Origin: Micavibrio sp. UBA1664
GTDB lineage: Bacteria; Pseudomonadota; Alphaproteobacteria; Micavibrionales; UBA1664
Length of the DNA stretch: 12,350 nt
NCBI GenBank assembly: GCA_002320485.1
Contig: DCKW01000125.1
Coordinates: forward strand, 13,768-26,117
Direction: 5' to 3'
The notes under the pieces were generated by a model that was not told where the DNA came from, ran no database searches, and saw nothing but the letters and a program-made list of their open reading frames with translations. Both the position numbers and the translations under genes were made by a program. Below, piece after piece: positions 1 through 6,250 of this stretch (its first letter is position 1; every line of letters starts with the position of its first letter).

Positions 1-1300
1 TAACACGTGATATTACACCGATTAAAGGATATGTATTGTCGCCGAAAATCAGCCCATCACCGATGAGAGTTTGCAAACTCCCTGTATTTGCCAGATCATA
101 AAGGCCGTTGCCGCGGCTATACCCCTTTAATTCTATTCCGTTCGTCAAACGGTCGGATGAACGTACAACCTTTATAATGGCCCCGTCATTGATCGGCATG
201 GTCGCATTTTGCGCCAGATTAATAATATCGCCATCACCCTGTATCATTGTAAACCGATGATCACCGGCCCCCAGCGGTCCACCTGCCATCGCCAAAGCCT
301 GATTTAAACCTACGGGTTGGAAATGACCTTGGCCAGCCTGTAATTCAAAAATTCCCGGCTGCTTTACATCTCCCGTCACGGCAACCGTCGCCCCCAACGG
401 CGGAACTATAATGCGGTCGCCGTCCCGCAAAACAGTATCCTGAGGAAAACCTCCGAACGTGATATAATTATATAAATCAACATACTGGGAAGATCCGTTA
501 CGGATTATTTTTATATTGCGAAGACTTCCGCTTTTCCGCACACCACCCGACATATTTAAAGCATCAAGAACCGAATGATAGGCATTCAGATTGCGGCGGC
601 CGGGTTTATTCACATGCCCTGCGACCAAAACCCCGATCTGGCGGATTGCAGAAACGGTCACCTCAACATCGCCATAATAATTATTTTGGTTGAGGAGAGT
701 TCTAACATTTTTTTTGACCTCTGAAAGCTGAAGCCCCATCACCGTTAACGGCGGCATACCCTCTATCATCAGTCGCCCATCAGATCCAACCGTATAAACA
801 CCGCGATCATTTCTTTCGCCGGAGAATAATATTGCCAGTTCATCCCCTGACTGCACCATGTAGTTATCCTGCACAGCCCCTGCCGGTGACGTGTTGGTAT
901 CGTTATCATCGGATGAATCATTCGTTGTATAAAAGAGATCGTAACCGAATTGCGTAAGACCTGTTTCATCGGTTCTGTCGCGGTAAAAATTTTCGATCGC
1001 GGAAGGGCTTGTATCATCATCTTTTTTATAAGAAGGTCGCGTGATATCAAGTCTTACAACCTCGCTGTCCTCATTTTCCAAAAAAGGGGAGGACTTTGAA
1101 TATGCAGAGCTTTGATAATCTACACTTTTATACAATTGAGTTGGGTCGCGCTCATCTTGTTGGCGATGAACTGTATAGCCGCGATAGCCCATATAAGACG
1201 CCATATCATCGACATTCTGCGCCTGTAAAGGGGCAGAATATGCAACCAATATCGGTAATGTCATTATAACCGCCCTTGAAACGGACGAACGAATACTCAT
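1..1300 (-). CDS. SLBB-domain polysaccharide export protein (Wza/KpsD-like), 5' part only
   Basis: The frame is open from the ATG at 1300 to the window edge (433 codons), so the C-terminus is missing. Residues 1-28 look like a Sec signal peptide: basic start, hydrophobic stretch around VIMTLPILVAY, then APLQAQ. No lipobox cysteine follows, unlike lipoprotein Wza. Residues 30-140 are polar, with an FGYDLF motif at 118-123 that is common just before the export domain. A Poly_export domain follows (about 146-217; YMVQSGDEL, VGSDGRLMIEG). SLBB-type segments come next: VLVAGHVNKPGRRNL with SGGVRKSGSLRNI (224-264), VDLY and LRDGDRIIVPP (274-301), then VAVTGDVKQPGIFEL (306-320). Family members form the outer-membrane or periplasmic channel for capsule or exopolysaccharide export. 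No clear Shine-Dalgarno precedes the ATG; an internal ATG 12 codons in has AAGGGCGG upstream but would lose the basic signal-peptide start. Family assignment is firm; the exported polymer is unknown. Confidence 0.92.
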   Translation of the reverse strand, partial: MSIRSSVSRAVIMTLPILVAYSAPLQAQNVDDMASYMGYRGYTVHRQQDERDPTQLYKSVDYQSSAYSKSSPFLENEDSEVVRLDITRPSYKKDDDTSPSAIENFYRDRTDETGLTQFGYDLFYTTNDSSDDNDTNTSPAGAVQDNYMVQSGDELAILFSGERNDRGVYTVGSDGRLMIEGMPPLTVMGLQLSEVKKNVRTLLNQNNYYGDVEVTVSAIRQIGVLVAGHVNKPGRRNLNAYHSVLDALNMSGGVRKSGSLRNIKIIRNGSSQYVDLYNYITFGGFPQDTVLRDGDRIIVPPLGATVAVTGDVKQPGIFELQAGQGHFQPVGLNQALAMAGGPLGAGDHRFTMIQGDGDIINLAQNATMPINDGAIIKVVRSSDRLTNGIELKGYSRGNGLYDLANTGSLQTLIGDGLIFGDNTYPLIGVISRV

Positions 1301-1340
1301 ATTTAAATGGTATTACAATTATCGTTAAAGTTGAATACCC
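1301..1340. promoter_or_regulatory. Short divergent intergenic gap between export gene and DUF1489 gene
   Basis: Only 40 bases separate the two divergent start codons, so any promoters must overlap each other or the coding ends. On the plus strand TACAAT (1314-1319) is a good -10 match, but no convincing -35 lies upstream. On the minus strand TACCAT (1307-1312) lies 6 bases before the export gene's ATG, with a weak TTCAAC (1330-1335) 17 bases further upstream. These are pattern matches only. Confidence 0.3.
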
Positions 1341-1784
1341 ATGCATGTAAATTTTTTAAGAACAGGTGTCGGGGTGGAAAGCGTTTCCCATCTTCACGAA
1401 ATCCAGTCAACCTATCGTCAATTAAAACAGAGTGGACAAACCTGTGCCTTTTTGACGACACGACGCACACCAACCCGCGCCAATGATATGGTTAACGGCG
1501 GCAGCGTATACTGGATTATTAAACGCCAGATTTGTGCGCGTCAAGAAATCATCGATGTGCAAACATTAGAGGATGACGAGGGAAAAGCCTATTGTCGGAT
1601 TGTGATGTCACCTGCAATCATGCTAACATCTCCACTATCACATCGGCATATTCAGGGCTGGCGTTATTTGACACCGGAAAAGGCTCCGCAGGACCTTCGC
1701 CCTTTTGACCCGACCGACAAAAATAATAACGTGGAGATAGATCCGAAAATGGCAGAAGAGCTTGCCGAACTAGGTCTTTTATAG
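1341..1784 (+). CDS. DUF1489 family protein
   Basis: This 147-residue protein of unknown function matches the alphaproteobacterial DUF1489 pattern along its length. The N-terminus reads LRTGVGVESVSHL. The conserved core at about 40-68 contains RRTPTRA, NGGSVYWIIKRQI and ARQ. CRIVMSP follows at 85-91 and QGWRYLTPEKAPQDL at 105-119. No signal peptide or membrane segment is visible. The ATG at 1341 fits the usual family start, where the first strand begins within a few residues of Met; no strong Shine-Dalgarno precedes it. The stop lies 11 bases before the next gene, so the two are probably one transcript. Family membership is secure from the motifs; no biochemical role is known to me. Confidence 0.88.
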   Translation: MHVNFLRTGVGVESVSHLHEIQSTYRQLKQSGQTCAFLTTRRTPTRANDMVNGGSVYWIIKRQICARQEIIDVQTLEDDEGKAYCRIVMSPAIMLTSPLSHRHIQGWRYLTPEKAPQDLRPFDPTDKNNNVEIDPKMAEELAELGLL

Positions 1785-1795
1785 GGAGAGTATGA

Positions 1796-2659
1796 ATGGG
1801 ATTGATTGAAACATTTACTTTTAAAGGCAAAAATGTCGGCCCGCATATTCTGTTAACGGGGAGAGTGCACGGCAATGAACCTGCGGGCGAATATGCCCTA
1901 AAGCGCCTCAAAGGCCGCCTTGAAACGGGTGACATCACCCTCAAATGCGGTCAGGTGACAATTATGCCCTGCTGTAATCCCGATGCCGCAAAAGAAAACA
2001 AACGGTTTATTGACATGAACCTGAATCGCATCATGTCGGCAGATCATATCAAAACCCATCAGAATGCTAATGAGGCGAACCTTGCCGCCGAAATCATATC
2101 TCGAATAGATGAATGCGATATGTCCGTTGATTTTCATACATTCACGGAACATATGCCGCCGGTCGTTATATGTATTGACGATCAAAACGAGACTTGCCGC
2201 GCGCTTGCTAAATCATGCGGCATCAAACGCATTGAATGCGATTCCCCGTTTCTGTCCGCACCCGGCACACAAATGCTGTTGCATTATGCCCGTCATCATA
2301 ACAAACCCGCCATCTTAATTGAAAGCGGGCAACATGAGGATCAGGATGCGGTTGAAACGGCGTGGCATGCCCTTTTAAATATACTAATTACTCAAGGGGT
2401 GATTGACGGGGTGCCGCATTGTGAGGACACACACGAATTCTTGATCATGCGCAGCGCACTTTACAGGCGCGAAGGGGAAGAATTGGCTTTTGATCTTATG
2501 GGGCAGGATCGTATCAACCACGGCGACCCGCTTTTCAAAATAGCAGACGGAACATTGATACGCGCTGATATCGGCGGATTACTGTTCATGCGAAATGCCA
2601 ATACACCGATAGGTGAGGAATACGCCTATCTTTGTGATGTATTAGATGATTGGCCTTAA
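1796..2659 (+). CDS. Zinc-dependent succinylglutamate desuccinylase/aspartoacylase-like hydrolase
   Basis: The 287-residue protein has the M14-like AstE/AspA signature. GRVHGNEPAG (22-31) supplies zinc ligands His25 and Glu28. DMNLNR (73-78) matches the substrate-binding Asn-Arg segment, VDFHTF (111-116) supplies the third ligand His114, and Glu176 in ILIESGQH is the likely catalytic acid/base. The C-terminal part (about 205-287) resembles the beta-rich cap domain. Members remove acyl groups from N-acyl amino acids or related amides; the true substrate here is unknown, and no arginine-succinyltransferase pathway gene is nearby. It is probably cytosolic, with no signal peptide. AGGGAGAG at 1782-1790 is placed for the ATG at 1796; an ATG at 1792 hits a stop after five codons and is rejected. 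It converges on the next minus-strand gene with a 6-base gap. Confidence 0.88.
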   Translation: MGLIETFTFKGKNVGPHILLTGRVHGNEPAGEYALKRLKGRLETGDITLKCGQVTIMPCCNPDAAKENKRFIDMNLNRIMSADHIKTHQNANEANLAAEIISRIDECDMSVDFHTFTEHMPPVVICIDDQNETCRALAKSCGIKRIECDSPFLSAPGTQMLLHYARHHNKPAILIESGQHEDQDAVETAWHALLNILITQGVIDGVPHCEDTHEFLIMRSALYRREGEELAFDLMGQDRINHGDPLFKIADGTLIRADIGGLLFMRNANTPIGEEYAYLCDVLDDWP

Positions 2660-2665
2660 CCCCTA

Positions 2666-2857
2666 TTAAAGTTTCCGCGAAGGAAATTGCACTACTTGCG
2701 CACGGTTAGCCGACATTCCGTCTTCAATAACTTGCGGTAGAATGCGGCTTAATATTTCCAAAGAATCTTCTCGTTTTTGCGGTGATGAGTCTGATTGCTC
2801 ACGCGCAGCCTTGCGCATCACATCCGCGATTGTCAGCCGCGTATTTTTATTTTTCAT
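2666..2857 (-). CDS. Small hypothetical protein, 63 residues
   Basis: I do not recognise this protein. It is short, soluble-looking and rich in charged residues. It begins MKNKNTRLTIADVMRKAARE, has a central predicted amphipathic helix (about 30-48, EDSLEILSRILPQVIEDGM), and ends in QVVQFPSRKL, a tail style I associate with small alphaproteobacterial proteins. It has no cysteines, membrane segment or evident DNA-binding helix-turn-helix. A strong Shine-Dalgarno (AGGGAGAG) lies just upstream of the ATG, and a candidate promoter sits beyond it, both supporting a real gene. It is monocistronic and ends 6 bases from the convergent hydrolase gene. Confidence 0.7.
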   Translation of the reverse strand: MKNKNTRLTIADVMRKAAREQSDSSPQKREDSLEILSRILPQVIEDGMSANRAQVVQFPSRKL

Positions 2858-2858
2858 T

Positions 2859-2911
2859 TTTGCTCTCCCTGGTTTTTATTACGACAAGTTATAAAAAATA
2901 TAGAGAGCAAA
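2859..2911. repeat. Separated 9-bp inverted repeat around the 63-residue ORF promoter
   Basis: TTTGCTCTC (2859-2867) and GAGAGCAAA (2903-2911) are exact reverse complements 35 bases apart. One arm covers the ribosome-binding region of the 63-residue ORF and the other lies in the spacer of its candidate promoter. It could be a paired operator or chance. The first arm is upstream of the predicted transcription start, so an RNA hairpin is unlikely. Confidence 0.35.
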
Positions 2912-2916
2912 TGCAA
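2888..2916 (-). promoter_or_regulatory. Candidate sigma-70-type promoter of the 63-residue ORF
   Basis: Read on the minus strand, TTGCAT (2911-2916) is followed after 17 bases by TATAAC (2888-2893), five of six matches to the -10 consensus. The predicted start lies about 20 bases before the ATG at 2857 and keeps the AGGGAGAG ribosome site in the leader. The -35 match is weak (three of six). Confidence 0.4.
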
Positions 2917-2949
2917 TTTTTTTTAACGGGATAGTTTGGCTTCGCCCTC

Positions 2950-2978
2950 TTCACAAATCGGCCATTTCATCCTATTGT
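2950..2978 (+). promoter_or_regulatory. Candidate promoter of the pntAA-pntAB-pntB operon
   Basis: TTCACA (2950-2955, five of six -35 matches) is followed after exactly 17 bases by TATTGT (2973-2978, four of six -10 matches). Transcription would begin near 2985, giving a leader of about 35 bases to the GTG at 3020. It is the best-spaced pair in the 162-base divergent gap between the 63-residue ORF and pntAA. No operator or riboswitch fold was evident. Confidence 0.4.
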
Positions 2979-3005
2979 AAAAAACGATTATTTATCAATT
3001 GAAAA

Positions 3006-3022
3006 GAGGAAACAAAACCGTG
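3006..3022 (+). promoter_or_regulatory. Ribosome binding site selecting the GTG start of pntAA
   Basis: GAGGA at 3006-3010 lies 9 bases before the GTG at 3020. An in-frame TTG at 2999 would add seven residues (MKRGNKT), but this purine run would then fall inside the gene. PntAA proteins characteristically begin directly with the first beta strand, matching MTVTIAVLKE from the GTG. Confidence 0.65.
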
Positions 3023-4396
3023 ACCGTAACGATTGCCGTTTTAAAGGAAACACATTCAAACGAACCCCGCGTTGCCGCCATACCGGAAACGGTTAAAAAA
3101 CTGACCGCTATGGGAATTCAGGTCACGATCACCAAAGGCGCTGGAGATCAGTCAGCCTATCCTGATGATATTTACAAAGAAGCGGGCGCAACCCTGAGCG
3201 CATCCAATGATGCCGCGATAGCGAAAGCCGATACCATTTTTTGCATCCGCGCTCCTGAGGCCTCGCTTCTGTCCAAGATGAAAAAAGGCGCAATCGTTAT
3301 CGGCGGCCTGTCACCTTATAGATTTGCGGATCAATCAATTTATGAAAAAACAGGTATAACTGCTATCGCAATGGAATTAATGCCGCGCATTTCACGCGCG
3401 CAAAATATGGATATCCTGTCATCGCAATCAAACCTTGCAGGATACAAGGCGGTGTGTGAGGCGGCAGGCGCATTCCAGCGTGCCTTCCCGATGATGATGA
3501 CGGCGGCAGGAACAGTTGCCCCTGCCAAGGTATTTGTGATGGGCGTTGGCGTGGCAGGATTACAAGCCATCGCAACGGCACGTCGTCTAGGCGCGGCGGT
3601 ATCGGCAACCGATGTCCGCCTTGCCACAAAAGAACAAGTTGAGTCCTTGGGCGCGAAATTTGTATTCGTTGATGACGAGGAAGCCAAACAAGCGGAAACA
3701 TCAGGCGGATATGCCAAGGAGATGTCCGACGCTTATAAGAAAAAACAGGCCGCCTTGATAACGGAAACGATCGCAAAACAGGATGTCGTCATTACCACGG
3801 CACTTATCCCCGGTCGCCCTGCCCCGACATTGGTGACCGAAGATATGGTTAAATCCATGAAACCGGGATCGATCATTGTCGATCTGGCGGCACCTATGGG
3901 CGGAAACTGCCCGTTGACCGAACCCGACAAGGTTGTTCACAAATACGGGGTGACGATTATCGGGCAAACCAATATGGCGGGGCATGTGGCGACTGATGCC
4001 TCTGCCCTGTTTGCACGCAATTTGTTAAATTTCATTACGCTGATTTACGATAACGACAAAGGCACGATCGACCTAGCAAAAGACGAGCAGATTACGGCTC
4101 CTATCACTCTTATCCGCGACGGTAAGGCCGTACATGAATTGTTAAATGCAAAACCTGCGGCAAAAACAGCGAAGCCACCTGCCAAGAAAACTGCGAGCAC
4201 TAAAAAAACAACGGTCAAAAAAGTAACAACAGCTAAAAAGCTAGTATTGAAAGAGGCCCCATCCAAAAAAACCGGAGCAAAGGCGAAGACATCACCAACA
4301 AAAAAATCCGCTGTAACGGCAAAAAAATCAGCCGTTAAAAAGGCACCTGCCAAAAAATCTGCAACATCTAAAAAGACGACAGCCAAAGGAAAATAA
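3020..4396 (+). CDS. pntAA: NAD(P) transhydrogenase subunit alpha part 1, with lysine-rich C-terminal extension
   Basis: This is the soluble NAD(H)-binding domain I of the proton-translocating transhydrogenase, which passes hydride from NADH to NADP+. Domain I occupies about residues 1-375. The conserved loop (about 121-142) holds the RQD residues Arg123, Gln128 and Asp131. The Rossmann glycine motif GVGVAG is at 175-180, followed by ATDVR, KEQVESLGAKF and GGYAKEM. TTALIPGRPAP (259-269) and GGNCPLTEP (294-302) are also typical. The family usually ends near 375-390. Here 81 more residues (378-458) are almost entirely Lys, Ala, Thr, Ser and Pro, which is unusual. The 458-residue product starts at GTG 3020. 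pntAB follows 5 bases after the stop, with its ribosome site (AAGGA) inside the 3' end of this gene, so translation is probably coupled. Confidence 0.96.
   Translation: MTVTIAVLKETHSNEPRVAAIPETVKKLTAMGIQVTITKGAGDQSAYPDDIYKEAGATLSASNDAAIAKADTIFCIRAPEASLLSKMKKGAIVIGGLSPYRFADQSIYEKTGITAIAMELMPRISRAQNMDILSSQSNLAGYKAVCEAAGAFQRAFPMMMTAAGTVAPAKVFVMGVGVAGLQAIATARRLGAAVSATDVRLATKEQVESLGAKFVFVDDEEAKQAETSGGYAKEMSDAYKKKQAALITETIAKQDVVITTALIPGRPAPTLVTEDMVKSMKPGSIIVDLAAPMGGNCPLTEPDKVVHKYGVTIIGQTNMAGHVATDASALFARNLLNFITLIYDNDKGTIDLAKDEQITAPITLIRDGKAVHELLNAKPAAKTAKPPAKKTASTKKTTVKKVTTAKKLVLKEAPSKKTGAKAKTSPTKKSAVTAKKSAVKKAPAKKSATSKKTTAKGK
4151..4393 (+). other. Histone-H1-like lysine-rich tail of PntAA
   Basis: Residues 378-458 hold about 28 lysines with a single acidic residue (Glu in KEAP), built from degenerate units such as AKK, TKK, SKK and APAKK. 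Composition resembles bacterial H1-like tails (Hc1/AlgP type) rather than any transhydrogenase domain. At DNA level the segment is A-rich and includes four A7 runs (4202-4208, 4265-4271, 4300-4306, 4321-4327). The reading frame is intact. Function is unknown; binding to nucleic acid or acidic membrane lipids is only a guess from charge. Confidence 0.85.
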
Positions 4397-4401
4397 TAGT
4401 T

Positions 4402-4836
4402 ATGAGCAATCAAACAACAATTGTTATCAGCCCTGAAAACGAACCGCAAAACACGGAAATTCTGATTAATGTCATTCGCGATCAATCGGCAAAGCTCAAT
4501 GAAATGGCTAATGATCTGACCCATGCTCTGGCCGCATCCGGTGGCGGTCATGGCGATTTTCTGGTCATGGGATTGACCATTTTCGTTCTGGCCTGTTTTG
4601 TCGGCTATTATGTGGTGTGGAAGGTCACACCCGCCCTCCACTCGCCATTAATGGGGATCACAAATGCCATTTCATCGGTGATTATTGTCGGGGCGATATT
4701 GGCGGCCGGCCCTGCTGATGGAGGGTTTGCAAAACTTCTCGGATTTTTGGCCATTACTTTGGCCTCAGTCAATATTTTCGGCGGGTTTATCATTACGCGC
4801 CGTATGCTTTCAATGTTTAAGAAAAAAGGTGCATAA
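4402..4836 (+). CDS. pntAB: NAD(P) transhydrogenase subunit alpha part 2 (membrane)
   Basis: This 144-residue inner-membrane subunit carries the first helices of proton-channel domain II. After a polar N-terminus (1-50), three hydrophobic segments lie at about 52-72, 86-103 and 110-133. The diagnostic family sequence YYVVWKVTPALHSPLMGITN spans about 69-88, followed by AISSVIIVGA and the terminal helix ending NIFGGFIITRRML. In two-gene transhydrogenases this part is fused to the end of domain I; here it is a separate gene, as in Rhodospirillum rubrum. The N-terminal 50 residues look somewhat long and polar for this subunit. It sits between pntAA and pntB, with 5 and 12 bases of spacing. Confidence 0.96.
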   Translation: MSNQTTIVISPENEPQNTEILINVIRDQSAKLNEMANDLTHALAASGGGHGDFLVMGLTIFVLACFVGYYVVWKVTPALHSPLMGITNAISSVIIVGAILAAGPADGGFAKLLGFLAITLASVNIFGGFIITRRMLSMFKKKGA

Positions 4837-4848
4837 GGGTTTATTATA

Positions 4849-6240
4849 ATGGATACAATGACTTCACTCTCATATCTCATTTCCGCAATATGCTTTATTA
4901 TGGCCTTACGCGGATTATCGTCCCCCGAAAGTGCCCGTAACGGTGTTCTGTTCGGTATGTTCGGGATGGCACTGGCCATTGTCACCACCCTTTTTCACGA
5001 TACGGTCGAGGGATGGATTTTGCCTTTGTTCGGTATCGCGCTTGGCGGGTCCATCGGTGCTGTCATCGCCAAGAAAATCGATATGCGCGACCTGCCGCAA
5101 TTAATGGCAGGATTTCACTCTCTTGTCGGCTTGGCGGCGGTCTTTGTGGCCTTGTCTGCCTATTTCAACCCTGTTGCCTATGGTATAGGGACAGTCGGTG
5201 ATATCAAATTAAACTCGCTCATCGAAATGGCGTTGGGCGCGGCGATCGGGGCGGTGACTTTTACAGGTTCGATTATCGCCTTCGGAAAATTGCAGGGGTT
5301 GATTTCCGGTAAGCCGGTCCAATTTTTCGGACAACATAAACTGAATGCCGCCCTCGGAATTGCAATGATCGTTTTTATCATGATTTTCTGCGGGACGCAG
5401 GACATGTTTACACTCATGCTGATTGTCGGGATTGCACTGGCACTGGGTATTTTATTGATTATACCGATTGGCGGTGCGGATATGCCTGTGATTGTCTCCA
5501 TGCTGAATTCCTATTCAGGTTGGGCCGCCGCAGGTATCGGTTTTACACTTGAAAATACGCTGTTAATCATTACGGGCGCGCTTGTCGGTGCCTCTGGCGC
5601 AATCCTGTCCTACATCATGTGCAAGGGCATGAACCGGTCATTCCTGAACGTTATTCTTGGCGGATTTGGCGGGGATGATGATGCCAATTCCATTACTGCG
5701 GCAGCGGGCGACCGCCCTGTTAAAATCGGATCAGCGGAGGACGCAGGATTTATCATGCAAAATGCCTCCAGCGTTGTGATCGTTCCCGGTTACGGTATGG
5801 CAGTGGCACAGGCGCAACATGCGGTGCGCGAAATGGCCGACATTCTGAAGGCCGAAGGGGTAAAAGTGCGCTACGCCATTCACCCTGTTGCGGGTCGTAT
5901 GCCCGGTCATATGAACGTGTTATTGGCCGAGGCAAACGTCCCTTATGATGAGGTTTTAGAGCTGGAAGACATTAACCGCGACTTTTCCCAAACGGATGTG
6001 GCCTTTGTTATTGGCGCGAACGACATTACCAACCCCGCCGCCAAGACTGACCCGGCTTCCCCGATATACGGCATGCCGGTGCTTGATGTCGAAAAGGCAA
6101 AGACAGTATTGTTTGTCAAACGCTCCCTTGGAACAGGCTATGCCGGTGTGGACAATCCACTGTTCTTTAATGAAAATACGATGATGTTGCTGGGTGATGC
6201 GAAGACCATGTCCGAAAACATAATCAAGGCAATGGAATAG
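4849..6240 (+). CDS. pntB: NAD(P) transhydrogenase subunit beta
   Basis: This 463-residue subunit completes membrane domain II (about 1-265, several hydrophobic helices) and adds the cytosolic NADP(H)-binding domain III (about 290-463). GFHSLVGLAAV contains His90, equivalent to the E. coli proton-pathway histidine near 91. GGADMPVIVSMLNSYSGWAA holds Asp211, in the position of a conserved channel aspartate. Domain III shows the NADP-binding GYGMAVAQAQ (314-323), HPVAGRMPGHMNVLLAEA (345-362), NDITNP and the closing KRSLGTGYAGVDNPLFF. All key motifs are present and length is normal. AAGGG overlapping the pntAB stop gives the ribosome site for the ATG at 4849. With PntAA and PntAB it couples the proton gradient to NADPH production. 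Confidence 0.97.
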   Translation: MDTMTSLSYLISAICFIMALRGLSSPESARNGVLFGMFGMALAIVTTLFHDTVEGWILPLFGIALGGSIGAVIAKKIDMRDLPQLMAGFHSLVGLAAVFVALSAYFNPVAYGIGTVGDIKLNSLIEMALGAAIGAVTFTGSIIAFGKLQGLISGKPVQFFGQHKLNAALGIAMIVFIMIFCGTQDMFTLMLIVGIALALGILLIIPIGGADMPVIVSMLNSYSGWAAAGIGFTLENTLLIITGALVGASGAILSYIMCKGMNRSFLNVILGGFGGDDDANSITAAAGDRPVKIGSAEDAGFIMQNASSVVIVPGYGMAVAQAQHAVREMADILKAEGVKVRYAIHPVAGRMPGHMNVLLAEANVPYDEVLELEDINRDFSQTDVAFVIGANDITNPAAKTDPASPIYGMPVLDVEKAKTVLFVKRSLGTGYAGVDNPLFFNENTMMLLGDAKTMSENIIKAME

Positions 6241-6250
6241 CAGGCCTCGC

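Noticed and set aside
1618..2185. Minus-strand ORFs opposite DUF1489 and the zinc hydrolase
   Set aside because: They are antisense to two genes with clear family motifs and lack ribosome sites or recognisable content.
2999..3019. TTG start seven codons upstream for pntAA
   Set aside because: It has no ribosome site, would put the GAGGA sequence inside the gene, and adds residues not expected before the conserved first strand. The GTG at 3020 is preferred.
3340..3985. Several overlapping minus-strand ORFs inside pntAA
   Set aside because: They are antisense to conserved domain I and mutually overlapping, with no domain pattern.
4369..4402. Possible -1 frameshift joining PntAA to PntAB across the A-runs
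   Set aside because: The pntAB frame is closed by TAA at 4369-4371, downstream of all the long A-runs, and the remaining open stretch (4372-4401) has no good slippery heptamer. A fused product is unlikely.
4045..4641. 198-codon minus-strand ORF opposite the pntAA tail and pntAB
   Set aside because: It is the antisense image of the A-rich lysine tail (Phe/Leu/Val/Ala-rich) and of PntAB, both clearly coding on the plus strand.
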